64,000 nt of DNA, taken from positions 164,672 to 228,671 of the forward strand of contig NZ_FOKE01000009.1 of the NCBI RefSeq assembly GCF_900112065.1, in the 5' to 3' direction. Numbering within the stretch: position 1 is the first letter of the stretch; each line of letters starts with the position of its first letter. The translations under genes were made by a program, and so were the position numbers. Source of the DNA: Cohnella sp. OV330 (GTDB lineage Bacteria > Bacillota > Bacilli > Paenibacillales > Paenibacillaceae). This document shows, one piece after another, positions 53,283 to 62,854 of the stretch. The notes beneath the pieces were generated by a model that was given only the letters and a program-made list of their open reading frames with translations, made no database searches and was not told the DNA's origin.

Positions 53283-55991
53283 ATGCCTGAATCGAAGTTT
53301 AACATTCTGAGAGCTGCTAGAGTCGTAAGTATACCGATGTTGGCGGGAACGCTCGTCGTCGCTTCGTTCACGGGCACGGGATGGGCGCCGCTCGCGCAGT
53401 GGCAGCCCGGCGTCGCTTCGGCGGCGACGGCGGCGGTCACGTACAAGCTGGTGAAGTCGGACGAGGCGATCGTGACGTCAGGCGTGAAGCAGATTAACTA
53501 TAGCTGGGTGCCGTCGGACGCGAAGAAGAGCACGGAGCTGGTCCACGTGCTGCAGATCGATCTGACCAATCCGTACGTGCAAATGAACGCGTTGAGCGGG
53601 AAAAACGGCAGCGTCACGACCGGCCAGTCTGTCGGAGCGATGACGAAGGCGGCCGGCGCGGTAGCCGGCGTGAACGGGGACGTGTTCAACACGGGTTCGG
53701 CGAGCGAGGGCGCGCCGCTCGGAGCGGAACTGCTCTCGGGCCAGCTGCTGGTCGCGCCGACGAAGCTGCAGGGGATGTTCGCTTTTGCGCTGACGAAGGA
53801 CAAGACGCCGATCATCGACCGGTTCGCGTTCTCGGGCAGCGTGCAGGCGGCCGACGGGACGAAGTTCGCGCTTTCGGGACTGAACAACTCTTCTTACACG
53901 ACGTATCCGGACAAGACGGCGAGCCATCTGAACGCGTTGTTTATGTACACGAACGCCTGGACGGCAGCCAACCGCCCGGCCAACAGCGGCACGACGCCGA
54001 TGGAAGCGCTGGTCGTGGACGGCGTCGTGACGGAGATCGGCGACGGGGTGCAGATCCAGACGGCGATCCCGGCGAACGGCTATATCCTCCGCGGACACAA
54101 GGGCAAGGATTCGGGCAACTTCATCCTGAACAGCCTGCCGGTCGGCACGCAGGTGACGAGTTCGTACAATCTCGTGTCGCAGACGAGCGGCAAGACGTAC
54201 GGCGAGAGCGACTTTCAGATGATCGTGAGCGGGCACACGCTGCTCATGGACGACGGCAAGGCATCGGCGTTCAGCCGGGACGTCAGCGGCGTCAGCGGCT
54301 CAGCGGACCGGGCGCGCACGGCGGTTGCGTATTCGCAGGACGGCAAGACGGCTTACCTCGTGACCGTCGAAGAGTACGGCTCGCATGACGGCGTAACGCT
54401 AACGGAATTCCAGAAGATTCTGACGGCGCTCGGCGTGTGGAAGGCGGTCAATCTGGACGGCGGCGGTTCGACGACGATGATCACGCGTCCGCTAGGCGAG
54501 AAGGCGACGACGCTGGCGCATCCGACCTACTTCGGTACGACGCAGCGGGCTGTAGCGAACGGGATCGGCGTGTTCACGACCGCGCCGGCAGGCGAGACGA
54601 AGGGGATCACGGCGAACGGGCCGAAGACGCTGTTCATCGGACAGCAGGCGACGTATTCGCTCAAGGCGTACGACACGTACTACAACCCAATCGACGCCGC
54701 CGGATTGACGCCTAGCTGGAGCGTGAGCGGCGGGCTTGGCGCCTTCGCGAACGGCGTCCTGACGGCATCGAAGGCGGGCACGGGCGAGCTGACGGTGAAG
54801 GCCGGCGCGGCGACCGACAAAGTTAGCATCGAGGTCGTCGGCGGCTCGCAGATCAATCAGCTGAAGGCGACGCCGAACACGACGGTGCTCGAGCCGGGCG
54901 CGAAGATCGCGGTCAAGCTGACGGCGACGCTCGCGGACGGCCGCACGCTCGAGGTGCCGGCGGATTCCGCGAAGTGGGAGTTTAAGGGCTTCACGGGGGC
55001 CGCGAGCGGCGGCGTTATCACGATCGGCACGGTCGGCGAGCAGACGAAAACCGGCTATGCGATCGCCAGGTACGACGGCTTCTCTACGGCTTTTGCGCTG
55101 AGCGCGGGCGCCGAGAAGAGCTTTGAGACGTTCGAGAACGCCACTTACCCGGTGACGTTCGACAAGCTCCCGGCCGAAACCGCAGGCACGGCCGCAATCG
55201 TTACGGGGCTGCCGGAGCGCGAGACGTCCAAGGCGCTGCAGTTGACCTACGACTTCACGGCCGGCACCGGGAACCGATTCGCCTACGCGCTGCCGAACGG
55301 AAATTCGGGCTTGGCGATCTCCGGCAGTCCGAGCGCGTTGACGCTGGACGTCTACGGCGACGGCTCCAACAACTGGCTGCGCGCCGAGTTGAAGGACGCC
55401 AACGGCAAGCAGGCGCTAGTGGACATCGCTAAGATGGTCAACTGGACCGGCTGGAAGCAGATTCGCGTCGATCTGTCAGGCAGCGGTATCGCTTATCCAG
55501 CGACGCTTACAAGGCTTTATGTCGTCAACCTGGCCGAAGGACAGGACGAGCGCGCGCTGACGGGTTCGGTCGCATTTGACAATCTGTCGCTTCAGTACCC
55601 GTCGGTCATTGGCGATGACGCCCAGTCGAATATCGTGCTACAGCTGGGTCAAAAGTCCGCTGCGGTAGACGGCAAGAGCGTGGCGCTCGATATCGCGCCG
55701 CTTCTGCTGAACGGCACGACCTACCTGCCGCTCCGGTTCGTGTCGGATGCGCTAGGCGCGGATATCGGCTGGGATCAAGCGGCGCAGAAGGCGACCGTTA
55801 CCGGCGGCGGCAAGCTCGTCGAGCTATGGGTCGGCAAGCCGGACCTGCTCAATACCGGCGTCCGCGCGACGGCCGCCGCGACGCCGATCCTGCGCAGCGG
55901 CAGAGTGCTCGTGCCGGTGCGCGTCGTTTCCACGGAGCTCGGACGCAAGGTCGGGTGGGACCAGAAGACCAAGACGATTACAATTCGCTAA
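53283..55991 (+). CDS. Secreted phosphodiester glycosidase-like protein with copper-amine-oxidase-type C-terminal domain
   Basis: About 902 residues. Starts TTG 53274 and ATG 53283 are both possible; GGAG (53266-53269) is awkwardly spaced for either. A membrane-type signal (ARVVSIPMLAGTLVVASF) leads to a NAGPA/DUF2233 domain (about residues 60-430) with AGVNGDVFNTGS, ARTAVAYSQDGKTAYLVTVEE, the hallmark NLDGGGSTTM and QRAVANGIGVF. Next come a Big_2-like Ig domain, a carbohydrate-binding-like beta domain, and a C-terminal copper-amine-oxidase N1-like stalk domain (YLPLRFVSDALGADIGW, VLVPVRVVSTELGRKVGW). It probably acts on a phosphodiester-linked sugar in wall polymers or exopolysaccharide; the substrate is unknown. 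Confidence 0.87.
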   Translation: MPESKFNILRAARVVSIPMLAGTLVVASFTGTGWAPLAQWQPGVASAATAAVTYKLVKSDEAIVTSGVKQINYSWVPSDAKKSTELVHVLQIDLTNPYVQMNALSGKNGSVTTGQSVGAMTKAAGAVAGVNGDVFNTGSASEGAPLGAELLSGQLLVAPTKLQGMFAFALTKDKTPIIDRFAFSGSVQAADGTKFALSGLNNSSYTTYPDKTASHLNALFMYTNAWTAANRPANSGTTPMEALVVDGVVTEIGDGVQIQTAIPANGYILRGHKGKDSGNFILNSLPVGTQVTSSYNLVSQTSGKTYGESDFQMIVSGHTLLMDDGKASAFSRDVSGVSGSADRARTAVAYSQDGKTAYLVTVEEYGSHDGVTLTEFQKILTALGVWKAVNLDGGGSTTMITRPLGEKATTLAHPTYFGTTQRAVANGIGVFTTAPAGETKGITANGPKTLFIGQQATYSLKAYDTYYNPIDAAGLTPSWSVSGGLGAFANGVLTASKAGTGELTVKAGAATDKVSIEVVGGSQINQLKATPNTTVLEPGAKIAVKLTATLADGRTLEVPADSAKWEFKGFTGAASGGVITIGTVGEQTKTGYAIARYDGFSTAFALSAGAEKSFETFENATYPVTFDKLPAETAGTAAIVTGLPERETSKALQLTYDFTAGTGNRFAYALPNGNSGLAISGSPSALTLDVYGDGSNNWLRAELKDANGKQALVDIAKMVNWTGWKQIRVDLSGSGIAYPATLTRLYVVNLAEGQDERALTGSVAFDNLSLQYPSVIGDDAQSNIVLQLGQKSAAVDGKSVALDIAPLLLNGTTYLPLRFVSDALGADIGWDQAAQKATVTGGGKLVELWVGKPDLLNTGVRATAAATPILRSGRVLVPVRVVSTELGRKVGWDQKTKTITIR

Positions 55992-56139
55992 TCTTGCGCT
56001 GCTAGACCTAGCAGGCCCGTCCACGTCGCGCGCAAATATGATATGATGGAGGCATACCTTGTCTCCATTCAAGCCCGCCGGGGCTGAAAGCGTGCGACGC
56101 GGGACGGTCCGGAGTAGGGCGCGGAGGGGAGTTGCTCGA

Positions 56140-57318
56140 TTGGACTATCGGGTAGAACAGATTGACCGGGTTATACAGAACGCGATGCGCGTCATGGAAG
56201 ACAGCAAGATGCAAGTATTCGAGATCTGTGAAGCGGCGAGACGCGAGCTTGTATCGCTCGGCAAGGAATTGGAGAACGTCCTCAGGGAGACCTCTGACAC
56301 GATCGACAAAGTCGACGCCCTCGAACGGGATTACAAGCTATCGCGCATCCGGCTCACCGAGGTGAGCAGGGATTTCGTACGATTCTCGGAGAAAGACATC
56401 AAGTCCGCCTACGAGAAGGCCACTCAGCTTCAGCTGGATCTGACCGTGTATCGGGAAAAAGAGAATTATTTGAAGGCGCGCCGGGACGATTTACAGGGCC
56501 GTGTCCGCAACGTGGAACTCTCCATCGAGCGCGCGGAGATGATCGGCTCGCAGATGAACGTCGTGCTGGATTATTTCTCGGGCGATCTTAACCAGGTTAC
56601 CCGTATTCTCGAGTCCGCGAAGAATCGCCAGCTTATCGGTCTGAAGATCATCCTCGCCCAGGAAGAAGAGCGCAGGCGCATGGCCCGGGAGATTCACGAC
56701 GGTCCCGCCCAATCGCTCGCGAATCTGGTGCTACGGACCGAAATTGCCGAGAGAATGCTGGATACGAAGGATTTGGAGCTTGTGCGCAGCGAATTGGTCG
56801 ATTTAAAATCGCAGATACGTTCAGGACTGGGGGAGATTCGCAAAATCATATTCAACCTTCGGCCGATGGCGCTCGACGATCTGGGACTCGTCCCTACGCT
56901 CCGCAAATTCGTGCAGGACTTCGAGGAGCGCACCTCCATCCGTTCCGTCTTCGAGACGAGCGGGCGGGAGAAGCGAATCTCGACCGCGCTGGAAGCCGCG
57001 ATGTTCCGGCTCGTGCAGGAGGCGTTCAACAATGCCTTCAAGCATGCCGAGGCGTCGTACATGTCGCTGGATATCGCCTATCTCGAAGAGACGATCCGGA
57101 TGGTCATCAAGGACAACGGCAAAGGCTTTCATACCGATCTGGCGGAAGCGCAGGCGAAGAAGAATGCCAAGTTCGGACTCATGGGCATGAAGGAGCGCGT
57201 GGATCTGCTGATGGGGGATATCGTCTTCGATTCAGCCATCGGACAGGGTACCACGATTACCATACAAGTACCGATTAAAGCCGAAATGCGGAAGGAGTTG
57301 GACATTAATGGAGAGTAA
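56140..57318 (+). CDS. degS: Sensor histidine kinase DegS
   Basis: Cytoplasmic kinase of the DegS/DegU system that controls motility, exoenzymes and biofilm. 392 residues, close to the Bacillus protein. Starting at TTG 56140 (GGAGGGGAG upstream) gives LDYRVEQIDRVIQNAMRVMEDSK, matching the normal DegS N-terminus; the frame's extension to 56059 does not. A long helical sensor part is followed by EEERRRMAREIHDGPAQSLANL with the phosphorylated His, and the ATPase FRLVQEAFNNAFKHAEA, IKDNGKGF and GLMGMKERVDLL. No membrane segment. It overlaps degU by 11 bases. A palindrome CTGCTAG-AC-CTAGCAG at 55999-56014 lies in front of TATGAT boxes (56037-56047). Confidence 0.95.
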   Translation: MDYRVEQIDRVIQNAMRVMEDSKMQVFEICEAARRELVSLGKELENVLRETSDTIDKVDALERDYKLSRIRLTEVSRDFVRFSEKDIKSAYEKATQLQLDLTVYREKENYLKARRDDLQGRVRNVELSIERAEMIGSQMNVVLDYFSGDLNQVTRILESAKNRQLIGLKIILAQEEERRRMAREIHDGPAQSLANLVLRTEIAERMLDTKDLELVRSELVDLKSQIRSGLGEIRKIIFNLRPMALDDLGLVPTLRKFVQDFEERTSIRSVFETSGREKRISTALEAAMFRLVQEAFNNAFKHAEASYMSLDIAYLEETIRMVIKDNGKGFHTDLAEAQAKKNAKFGLMGMKERVDLLMGDIVFDSAIGQGTTITIQVPIKAEMRKELDINGE

Positions 57319-58042
57319 GAATTCGAACATCGCCTCGGGCCGCAAGATTCAAGTCCTCCTTGCCGACGACCACCAACTGTTCCGCGAGGGACTCAAGCGC
57401 ATCTTGAACATGGAGCCAGACTTGGAGGTCATCGGCGAATGCGGGGACGGCATCCAGGTGCTGGAGTTCTGCAATCGGCAAAAGCCGGACGTCGTTCTGC
57501 TGGACATCAACATGCCGACTGAGAACGGCGTGATCGCGACGGAGAAGCTGCGCGACATTTTCCCGGAGATCAAGGTCATTATCCTGTCCATCCACGACGA
57601 CGAGAGCTACGTGTTCGAGACGCTGCGCAAGGGAGCTACCGGCTACCTGCTGAAGGACATGGAAGCCGAATCGCTCGTCGAAGCGATCCGCACGGTCGCG
57701 AACGGCCATGCTTACATTCACCCGAAGGTCACCGGCAAGCTCATCAACCAGCTGCGCCGCATGACGTATCTGGACGAGATCGGCGCCGCCTCCGGCGCGG
57801 CCGCTAGCCGCGAGACGATCACGAAGTTCGTGCCGCGGGGCAACAATCCGCTCACGCGCCGCGAAGCCGAAGTGCTCCGCCTCATGGCGGAGGGCAAGAG
57901 CAACAAGAACATCGGCGAGAGCCTGTTCATCAGCGAGAAGACGGTCAAGAACCACGTCAGCAGCATCCTGCAGAAGATGGAAGTCGACGACCGCACGCAA
58001 GCCGTCATCAACTCGATCAAGTTCGGCTGGGTGACGCTGTAA
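57308..58042 (+). CDS. degU: Response regulator DegU
   Basis: DNA-binding partner of DegS. 244 residues. The receiver domain has LLADDHQLFREGL, the phosphorylation site VVLLDINMPTENG and LKD near the end. The C-terminal LuxR-type helix-turn-helix reads LTRREAEVLRLMAEGKSNKNIG and LFISEKTVKNHVSSILQKM. AAGGAGTTGG inside the end of degS precedes the ATG. Translational coupling through the overlap is likely. It may regulate the surface and exopolysaccharide genes around it, but I did not identify DegU boxes. Confidence 0.96.
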   Translation: MESKNSNIASGRKIQVLLADDHQLFREGLKRILNMEPDLEVIGECGDGIQVLEFCNRQKPDVVLLDINMPTENGVIATEKLRDIFPEIKVIILSIHDDESYVFETLRKGATGYLLKDMEAESLVEAIRTVANGHAYIHPKVTGKLINQLRRMTYLDEIGAASGAAASRETITKFVPRGNNPLTRREAEVLRLMAEGKSNKNIGESLFISEKTVKNHVSSILQKMEVDDRTQAVINSIKFGWVTL

Positions 58043-58092
58043 AGCCTTATCGCAAGATCGCAACAGCAGGAATCATACATATGCTAGCACGG

Positions 58093-58139
58093 GGCGCCAT
58101 CCGATGATCGGGAGATCATGCGGGCGGCGTCTTTGTTTT
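58093..58139 (+). terminator. Terminator after degU
   Basis: Outer stem GGCGCC (58093-58098) with GGCGTC (58126-58131), inner stem GATGATC-GGGA-GATCATG, then TTTGTTTTG. Confidence 0.75.
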
Positions 58140-58232
58140 GGAGCGACATCACGGTTGACCTCACTACAAAATGTAGTTGTGGACATTCGATAAATGACGG
58201 GTACAAAAGGGAATTTTTAGATTAAATACTAG

Positions 58233-58261
58233 TTGACAGGTCGGGATTAACCCTATAATAT
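58233..58261 (+). promoter_or_regulatory. Promoter of a short leader or small RNA
   Basis: Perfect TTGACA (58233-58238), 17-base spacer to TAATAT (58256-58261), or 15 bases to a perfect TATAAT (58254-58259). Confidence 0.65.
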
Positions 58262-58265
58262 GAAC

Positions 58266-58369
58266 TCAATGTAAACAAAGGCGATCGGAATAAAAGAGAG
58301 ATCAAGAATCGACTGGACAAACCGGAGATTCAACTAAAGCGCTAATCGCGCCGCGGTTGAATCTTTTTT
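58266..58369 (+). ncRNA. Candidate small RNA or attenuator leader
   Basis: A transcript of about 100 nt would run from the promoter above to a complete terminator: GATTCAAC (58327-58334) with GTTGAATC (58356-58363), a GCGC/GCGC inner stem and six T. No open frame with a ribosome site is inside. The next gene starts 43 bases beyond the terminator. It may be a free small RNA or a conditional leader for that gene. It matches no riboswitch class that I can recognise by eye. Confidence 0.5.
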
Positions 58370-58411
58370 GTTTCCGATAGGCTGACACATCTTGGGGAGG
58401 ATGATTTAGAA

Positions 58412-59170
58412 ATGAAGAAACTCGCGCTTTCCAAACTGGCCATTTCCGTCGTTGCCGCTACCGTCGTATTCGGCGGACTGACCTATGCGGCCGTATCGGC
58501 CAATCAAAAGACGGAGGCTGCCGCTTCCGCGCCCGAGCAGCAAGCCGCCGTGCCGCAAGCGACGGCAGCGCCCGATCAGCAAGCCGCCGCACCGGCAGCC
58601 GAAGAGCAAGCCGTTGCGCCCGAAGCCTCGGCAGCGCCTGCGAGCGAGGCCGCCGCGCCTGCTGCGGAAGCATCCGGCCAAGTCGTCGAAGTCGCCGCCG
58701 CGTCCAATGCCAATGCCGACGTGAAGGTGGCCGAAGTGAAACAAAGCGAGCCTGCAGCCACTGCGGCATCCAGCGAGTCCAAGGTTGATAAGGCGGCTCC
58801 GGCCGAATCGAACGAAAAGGCGGCTGCAACTGCTGTCGTGAAGACCGCTTCCGTGCAAGCAGAGAAGACCGCGCAGCCGACGGCAGCGCCTAAGGCAACG
58901 CCTGCGCCAACGGCCAAGCCGACTGCGGCTGCGGTCGCGCAGCCGACCAAGTCGCCCGAGCCGACAGCCGCTCCGCAAGCGTCCGCCGCCGTTGAGAAGG
59001 CAGCAGACGCAGCGCCCGCCAAGGCCACGACGTTCGTCAAAAAAGTAGAAGCGCCTAAAGCGTCGGCCACGACCGCGGCTGCCTTTACCTCAAGCGCCTC
59101 GTCTTCCTCCTCGAGCGCCTCGTCCTCTTCGGATGAGATCTGCCCGCCTGAAGAAGAGATCTGCCCGTAA
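58412..59170 (+). CDS. Exported Ala/Pro/Glu-rich low-complexity protein with two-cysteine tail
   Basis: 252 residues. GGGGAGG precedes the ATG. An N-terminal signal or anchor (LAISVVAATVVFGGLTYAA) is followed by about 200 residues almost only of Ala, Pro, Glu, Lys, Ser, Thr, Val and Gln, probably unfolded. The end is a serine run followed by DEICPPEEEICP, in which EICP occurs twice; these are the only cysteines. No known domain. Downstream genes encode an SLH protein with a thioredoxin-like CP motif and a thioredoxin, so the tail could be a redox partner. This is only inference from composition and position. Confidence 0.78.
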   Translation: MKKLALSKLAISVVAATVVFGGLTYAAVSANQKTEAAASAPEQQAAVPQATAAPDQQAAAPAAEEQAVAPEASAAPASEAAAPAAEASGQVVEVAAASNANADVKVAEVKQSEPAATAASSESKVDKAAPAESNEKAAATAVVKTASVQAEKTAQPTAAPKATPAPTAKPTAAAVAQPTKSPEPTAAPQASAAVEKAADAAPAKATTFVKKVEAPKASATTAAAFTSSASSSSSSASSSSDEICPPEEEICP

Positions 59171-59272
59171 TCGCAATATCGCACACCGAAAAAATATCGT
59201 AATCCTTAACCTGCAATCTCGCGACGAAACGAACTTATTTAAACCAGCAGATATAGAAACGAGGCGTTCGGA

Positions 59273-62200
59273 TTGAAATTTAAAGCACAGCGGATTCTGG
59301 CTCTCCTGCTCGCCGTCTTCGTGGCGGTCCCGGCACTGGCGGCCCATGCGGCCGAGCAAGCGCCGGAAGGCGTCGTCACGTCAAGCGGCAGCGGCGTGAG
59401 CCATTACGATTACTTCAGCGACGTCTATCCGTCGCTGAAAAACGAGTCGCATGTATTTGCGACGACCACCTACGAGGATATCGCGCAGATCTTCAAGACG
59501 CCCGGCACCTATGCCGTCGTATTCGGCGGCGCGGCCAACTCGTCCACGCAGGCGCAGATCGCTTACATTAACCAAGTGGCCAAGGAGAAGGGGATCGAGA
59601 AGGTCTACAACTTCGACACCCGCCTCGACGGCAAGGACGATCTGGATATCGCGAACAGCGAGAATCCTTTTGCCTACAAGTATACGGATCTCATTCATGC
59701 CTATCTGACGAATGCGCCGGATGCGGCCGACGTGCAAAATCAAACCTACGTTTTTGTATATAACAAAGACAACGGCGGCGGACCGGTCGTCGCAGGCTTC
59801 AAGAGCGCAGCGGTCGCAGCGGACTTCCAAACGGGCGGCAATGCGGACGCGTCCAAGATCGACGCCTACAAGGCGCAGATCCGCAGCGTATTCGGCCAAG
59901 CGAACGCGTACAGCACGATCAGCGCTTACGATTTGATCGCGCCGGGCTTTAACCACAACGGCCCGTTTTACGCACCGACAGCCCCCCCGATCTTCGACGA
60001 GTCCGACAAGGACCTCGTGCTAGAGCACGTAACTTACGATGAGCTGATCGGCATATTGCGCAGCGAGGGAGACTACGTTCTGCTGTTCGGCGGCTCCTGG
60101 TGCCCCAACACGCAGGCGGCGGTCAAGTACGTCAACGAGTATGCGAAAAAGTACGGCGTGGACAAAGTATATTTCTTTGACCCGCGTATCGACGCAGGCC
60201 TGGACGTCACGAAGCCGGATGCCAATTATCACGACAACGACAAGCTGATGATTCGCGACAGCAAGAACGCTTATGCTTATCTGTACGTCGATCTGGCTAA
60301 GCAATATCTGACCAATCTGCGCGCGGAATACGAAACGAGAGCGACCTCCAACATCTCGTATACGGACGGCAATGGCGCCAAGGTAGAAGCCATTCGTCTT
60401 CAAGTGCCTTACTTCTTCACTTACAACAAGGACAACAAGGACGCGGACGGCAACGCTGCGCCGATCCTGGGTCATATCGAGCTCATGTACGGTTGGGGCG
60501 ATACGTCCAAGAAGGACGCGGACGCGACCAAGTCCTATGCCAATTACATCGAAGCGCTGAACAGCGTGCTGTCCCGCACGGAGTCGCTGCCGAGCGGCCT
60601 CGTCGGCGCCCCGCCTTCCCAGCTCGGCGGCACGGACGGACGCATCGACGGCGTCGGCCAAAAGGCGCTGGAGTACAAGAAAGCGTCCGACACGGAATAT
60701 ACGGCCGTCGGGGGCTCGTCCATCTTGGGACTAGCGCCGGGCGAGTACGATGTCCGCTACAAGTCGATCTTCGGGGCGCAAAAGAAAAACTCGACGACGA
60801 AGAGCTACGATAAAATCGTCTACAAGCCTGGCCAGTCGGTTCGCATCACGGTTCCGGCGCGAGCCCCGCAAGGGCTGAAAGGCATCGCGACGACGGTCGC
60901 GAACGATGTATACGGCGGTCAGATCGCAGGTACGGCAGCCGGTCAGGAGTACAAGAAAGTCGGCGCGGATGCTTATCTGACCGCGACTACGCCTTCGATC
61001 ACGGGACTTGTCTATGGCGATTATCTCGTACGTTACAAAGCGATTAACGGCACGAGTGCCAGCTTGGACACGCTCGTGACGGTGCCGAAGTTCGGCCAGC
61101 AATCTGCGCCGGCGGGCCTCGAAGGCGTGGCGCCTAGCGGGCCGGATCTCAAGGACGGCCAGATCACGGGCATCACGGAGGGACTCGAGTACAAGGATGC
61201 TTCCGTGGCGAATGCTGTCTATACCAAGATCGCAGGCAACGGAACAAACGGCGCATTGACCGGTCTCGAGCCGGGCACTTATACGCTGCGATACGCGGCC
61301 AGCGACAAGCTGGCGGTCGGACCGTCCGTCGACGTCGTCGTCCCGTCCAAGCAGGCGCAAGCCGTGCCTACCGGACTGCAAGGCGAAGCGCCGACAAGCT
61401 CGGCGAACAACGACGGTCGGATCACGGGCGTGAACGCGGATCTGGAGTACAAGGCACACGGCGCGGCCGCCTATACGCCGGTCACGGGATCAACGATCGC
61501 CGGGCTCGCGGCAGGCAAGTACCACGTGCGCGTCGCGGCCAAGCCTGGCTTCTACGCCAGTGCGGACGTCGAAGTAACGGTACCTGAATATGCAGCGCCT
61601 TATGTGCCGCCGGTCGGCACGCCGGCGACCCCGACGCCGACCCCGACGGCTCCGCCGGCAGGATCGGGCGCGGAGGACGGCAAGACCGTCGTCTCGGTTA
61701 AGCTGGCTGCCAAACACGATACGTCGAACGGTCTGACCTCGGCAGCCGTCACGGCAAGCGAAGTCTCGGGCTTGGTCGACAGCGCGAAAAAGGCCGAAGC
61801 GGAAGGCAAGAAGGTTGTCATCGAGCTGAACATTGAAGCGAACGCAGACACCAAGTCTGGGCTGCTGACCCTGCCGCGCGACGCGGTGAAGGCGCTCGCC
61901 GGCGCAACCCAGGCCGAGGTGAAGATCAACTATGCGGGCTTTGGCGCGATTACGTTTGACGCGAAGGCGTTCGCCAGCATCGGCGCTGCCGAAGGCACGG
62001 GCGACATCAGCATCCAAATCACCAAGTCCGAGCTGACCGAGGAAGGCAAGCAGGTGCTCGGCGATCGTCCGGTTTACGACCTGGCGGTCATCGCGGGCGA
62101 CGCGAACGTATCCGTCTTCGGCGGCGGGAAGGTGAATGTCAGCCTGCCGTACACGCTGAAGAGCGGCGAATCCGCGAACGCGATCGTCGTCTACTACGTG

Positions 62201-62854
62201 AACGAGACGACGGGCGAGCTCGAGACGGTACGCGGGAAGTTCGACGCCTCGGCCAAAGAAGTGAAGTTCACGACTACGCACTTCTCGCAGTACATTGTCG
62301 GCTACAATCCGGTGAGCTTCGCGGACGTCGCGGCTTCGTCCTGGTACGGCGACGCCGTCGGATTCCTGGCGGCGCGCGGCATCACGACCGGCACGGACGC
62401 CGGGCACTACAGCCCCGGCGCGACCGTGTCGAGAGGCCAATTCGTAACGCTGCTGCTCAAGGCTTACGGCATTGCGCCTGAAACCGGAGCGGCGGACAAC
62501 TTCGCGGATGCCGGAGACGCGTATTATACCGGCTATCTGGCGGCAGCCAAGCGCCTTGGCATCGCGACCGGCGCCGGCGGCAACTTCGCGCCTGACAGCC
62601 AGATCTCCAGGCAAGAGCTGTTCACGTTGCTCTACCGCACGCTGAACGTGCTCGGCGAGCTCCCGACTGCGAAGACGGGTGCAACCGTGTCCGGATTCTC
62701 GGATGCGGGAGCGATTGCAGCGTATGCCCAAGACGCATTTAAGGCGCTCGTCGAGAGCGGCGTCGTCTCGGGCAACGGCGGCAAACTCTCTCCTGCGGGC
62801 GTATCGACGCGCGCCGAAGTAGCGCAAGTCCTGTTCAACCTGCTGTCCAAGTAA
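59273..62854 (+). CDS. Secreted SLH protein with two thioredoxin-like domains and four tandem repeats
   Basis: 1193 residues. TTG start with GAGGCG upstream. Signal peptide (ILALLLAVFVAVPALAAHA). Residues about 60-210 and 235-440 are two related thioredoxin-like domains: YEDIAQIFKTPGTYAVVFGG and YDELIGILRSEGDYVLLFGG head the copies. The second has SWCPNT at about residue 274, while the first has AANSST and so lacks the cysteine. Four beta-rich repeats of about 80-90 residues follow (from about 439, 532, 611 and 698), each opening like PxGLxGxAP. A Pro/Thr linker, an unassigned domain, and three divergent SLH domains (about 1015-1193, motifs SRGQ, SRQE, TRAE) end it. Probably a wall-bound thiol-active or redox-sensing protein. 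Confidence 0.83.
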   Translation: MKFKAQRILALLLAVFVAVPALAAHAAEQAPEGVVTSSGSGVSHYDYFSDVYPSLKNESHVFATTTYEDIAQIFKTPGTYAVVFGGAANSSTQAQIAYINQVAKEKGIEKVYNFDTRLDGKDDLDIANSENPFAYKYTDLIHAYLTNAPDAADVQNQTYVFVYNKDNGGGPVVAGFKSAAVAADFQTGGNADASKIDAYKAQIRSVFGQANAYSTISAYDLIAPGFNHNGPFYAPTAPPIFDESDKDLVLEHVTYDELIGILRSEGDYVLLFGGSWCPNTQAAVKYVNEYAKKYGVDKVYFFDPRIDAGLDVTKPDANYHDNDKLMIRDSKNAYAYLYVDLAKQYLTNLRAEYETRATSNISYTDGNGAKVEAIRLQVPYFFTYNKDNKDADGNAAPILGHIELMYGWGDTSKKDADATKSYANYIEALNSVLSRTESLPSGLVGAPPSQLGGTDGRIDGVGQKALEYKKASDTEYTAVGGSSILGLAPGEYDVRYKSIFGAQKKNSTTKSYDKIVYKPGQSVRITVPARAPQGLKGIATTVANDVYGGQIAGTAAGQEYKKVGADAYLTATTPSITGLVYGDYLVRYKAINGTSASLDTLVTVPKFGQQSAPAGLEGVAPSGPDLKDGQITGITEGLEYKDASVANAVYTKIAGNGTNGALTGLEPGTYTLRYAASDKLAVGPSVDVVVPSKQAQAVPTGLQGEAPTSSANNDGRITGVNADLEYKAHGAAAYTPVTGSTIAGLAAGKYHVRVAAKPGFYASADVEVTVPEYAAPYVPPVGTPATPTPTPTAPPAGSGAEDGKTVVSVKLAAKHDTSNGLTSAAVTASEVSGLVDSAKKAEAEGKKVVIELNIEANADTKSGLLTLPRDAVKALAGATQAEVKINYAGFGAITFDAKAFASIGAAEGTGDISIQITKSELTEEGKQVLGDRPVYDLAVIAGDANVSVFGGGKVNVSLPYTLKSGESANAIVVYYVNETTGELETVRGKFDASAKEVKFTTTHFSQYIVGYNPVSFADVAASSWYGDAVGFLAARGITTGTDAGHYSPGATVSRGQFVTLLLKAYGIAPETGAADNFADAGDAYYTGYLAAAKRLGIATGAGGNFAPDSQISRQELFTLLYRTLNVLGELPTAKTGATVSGFSDAGAIAAYAQDAFKALVESGVVSGNGGKLSPAGVSTRAEVAQVLFNLLSK

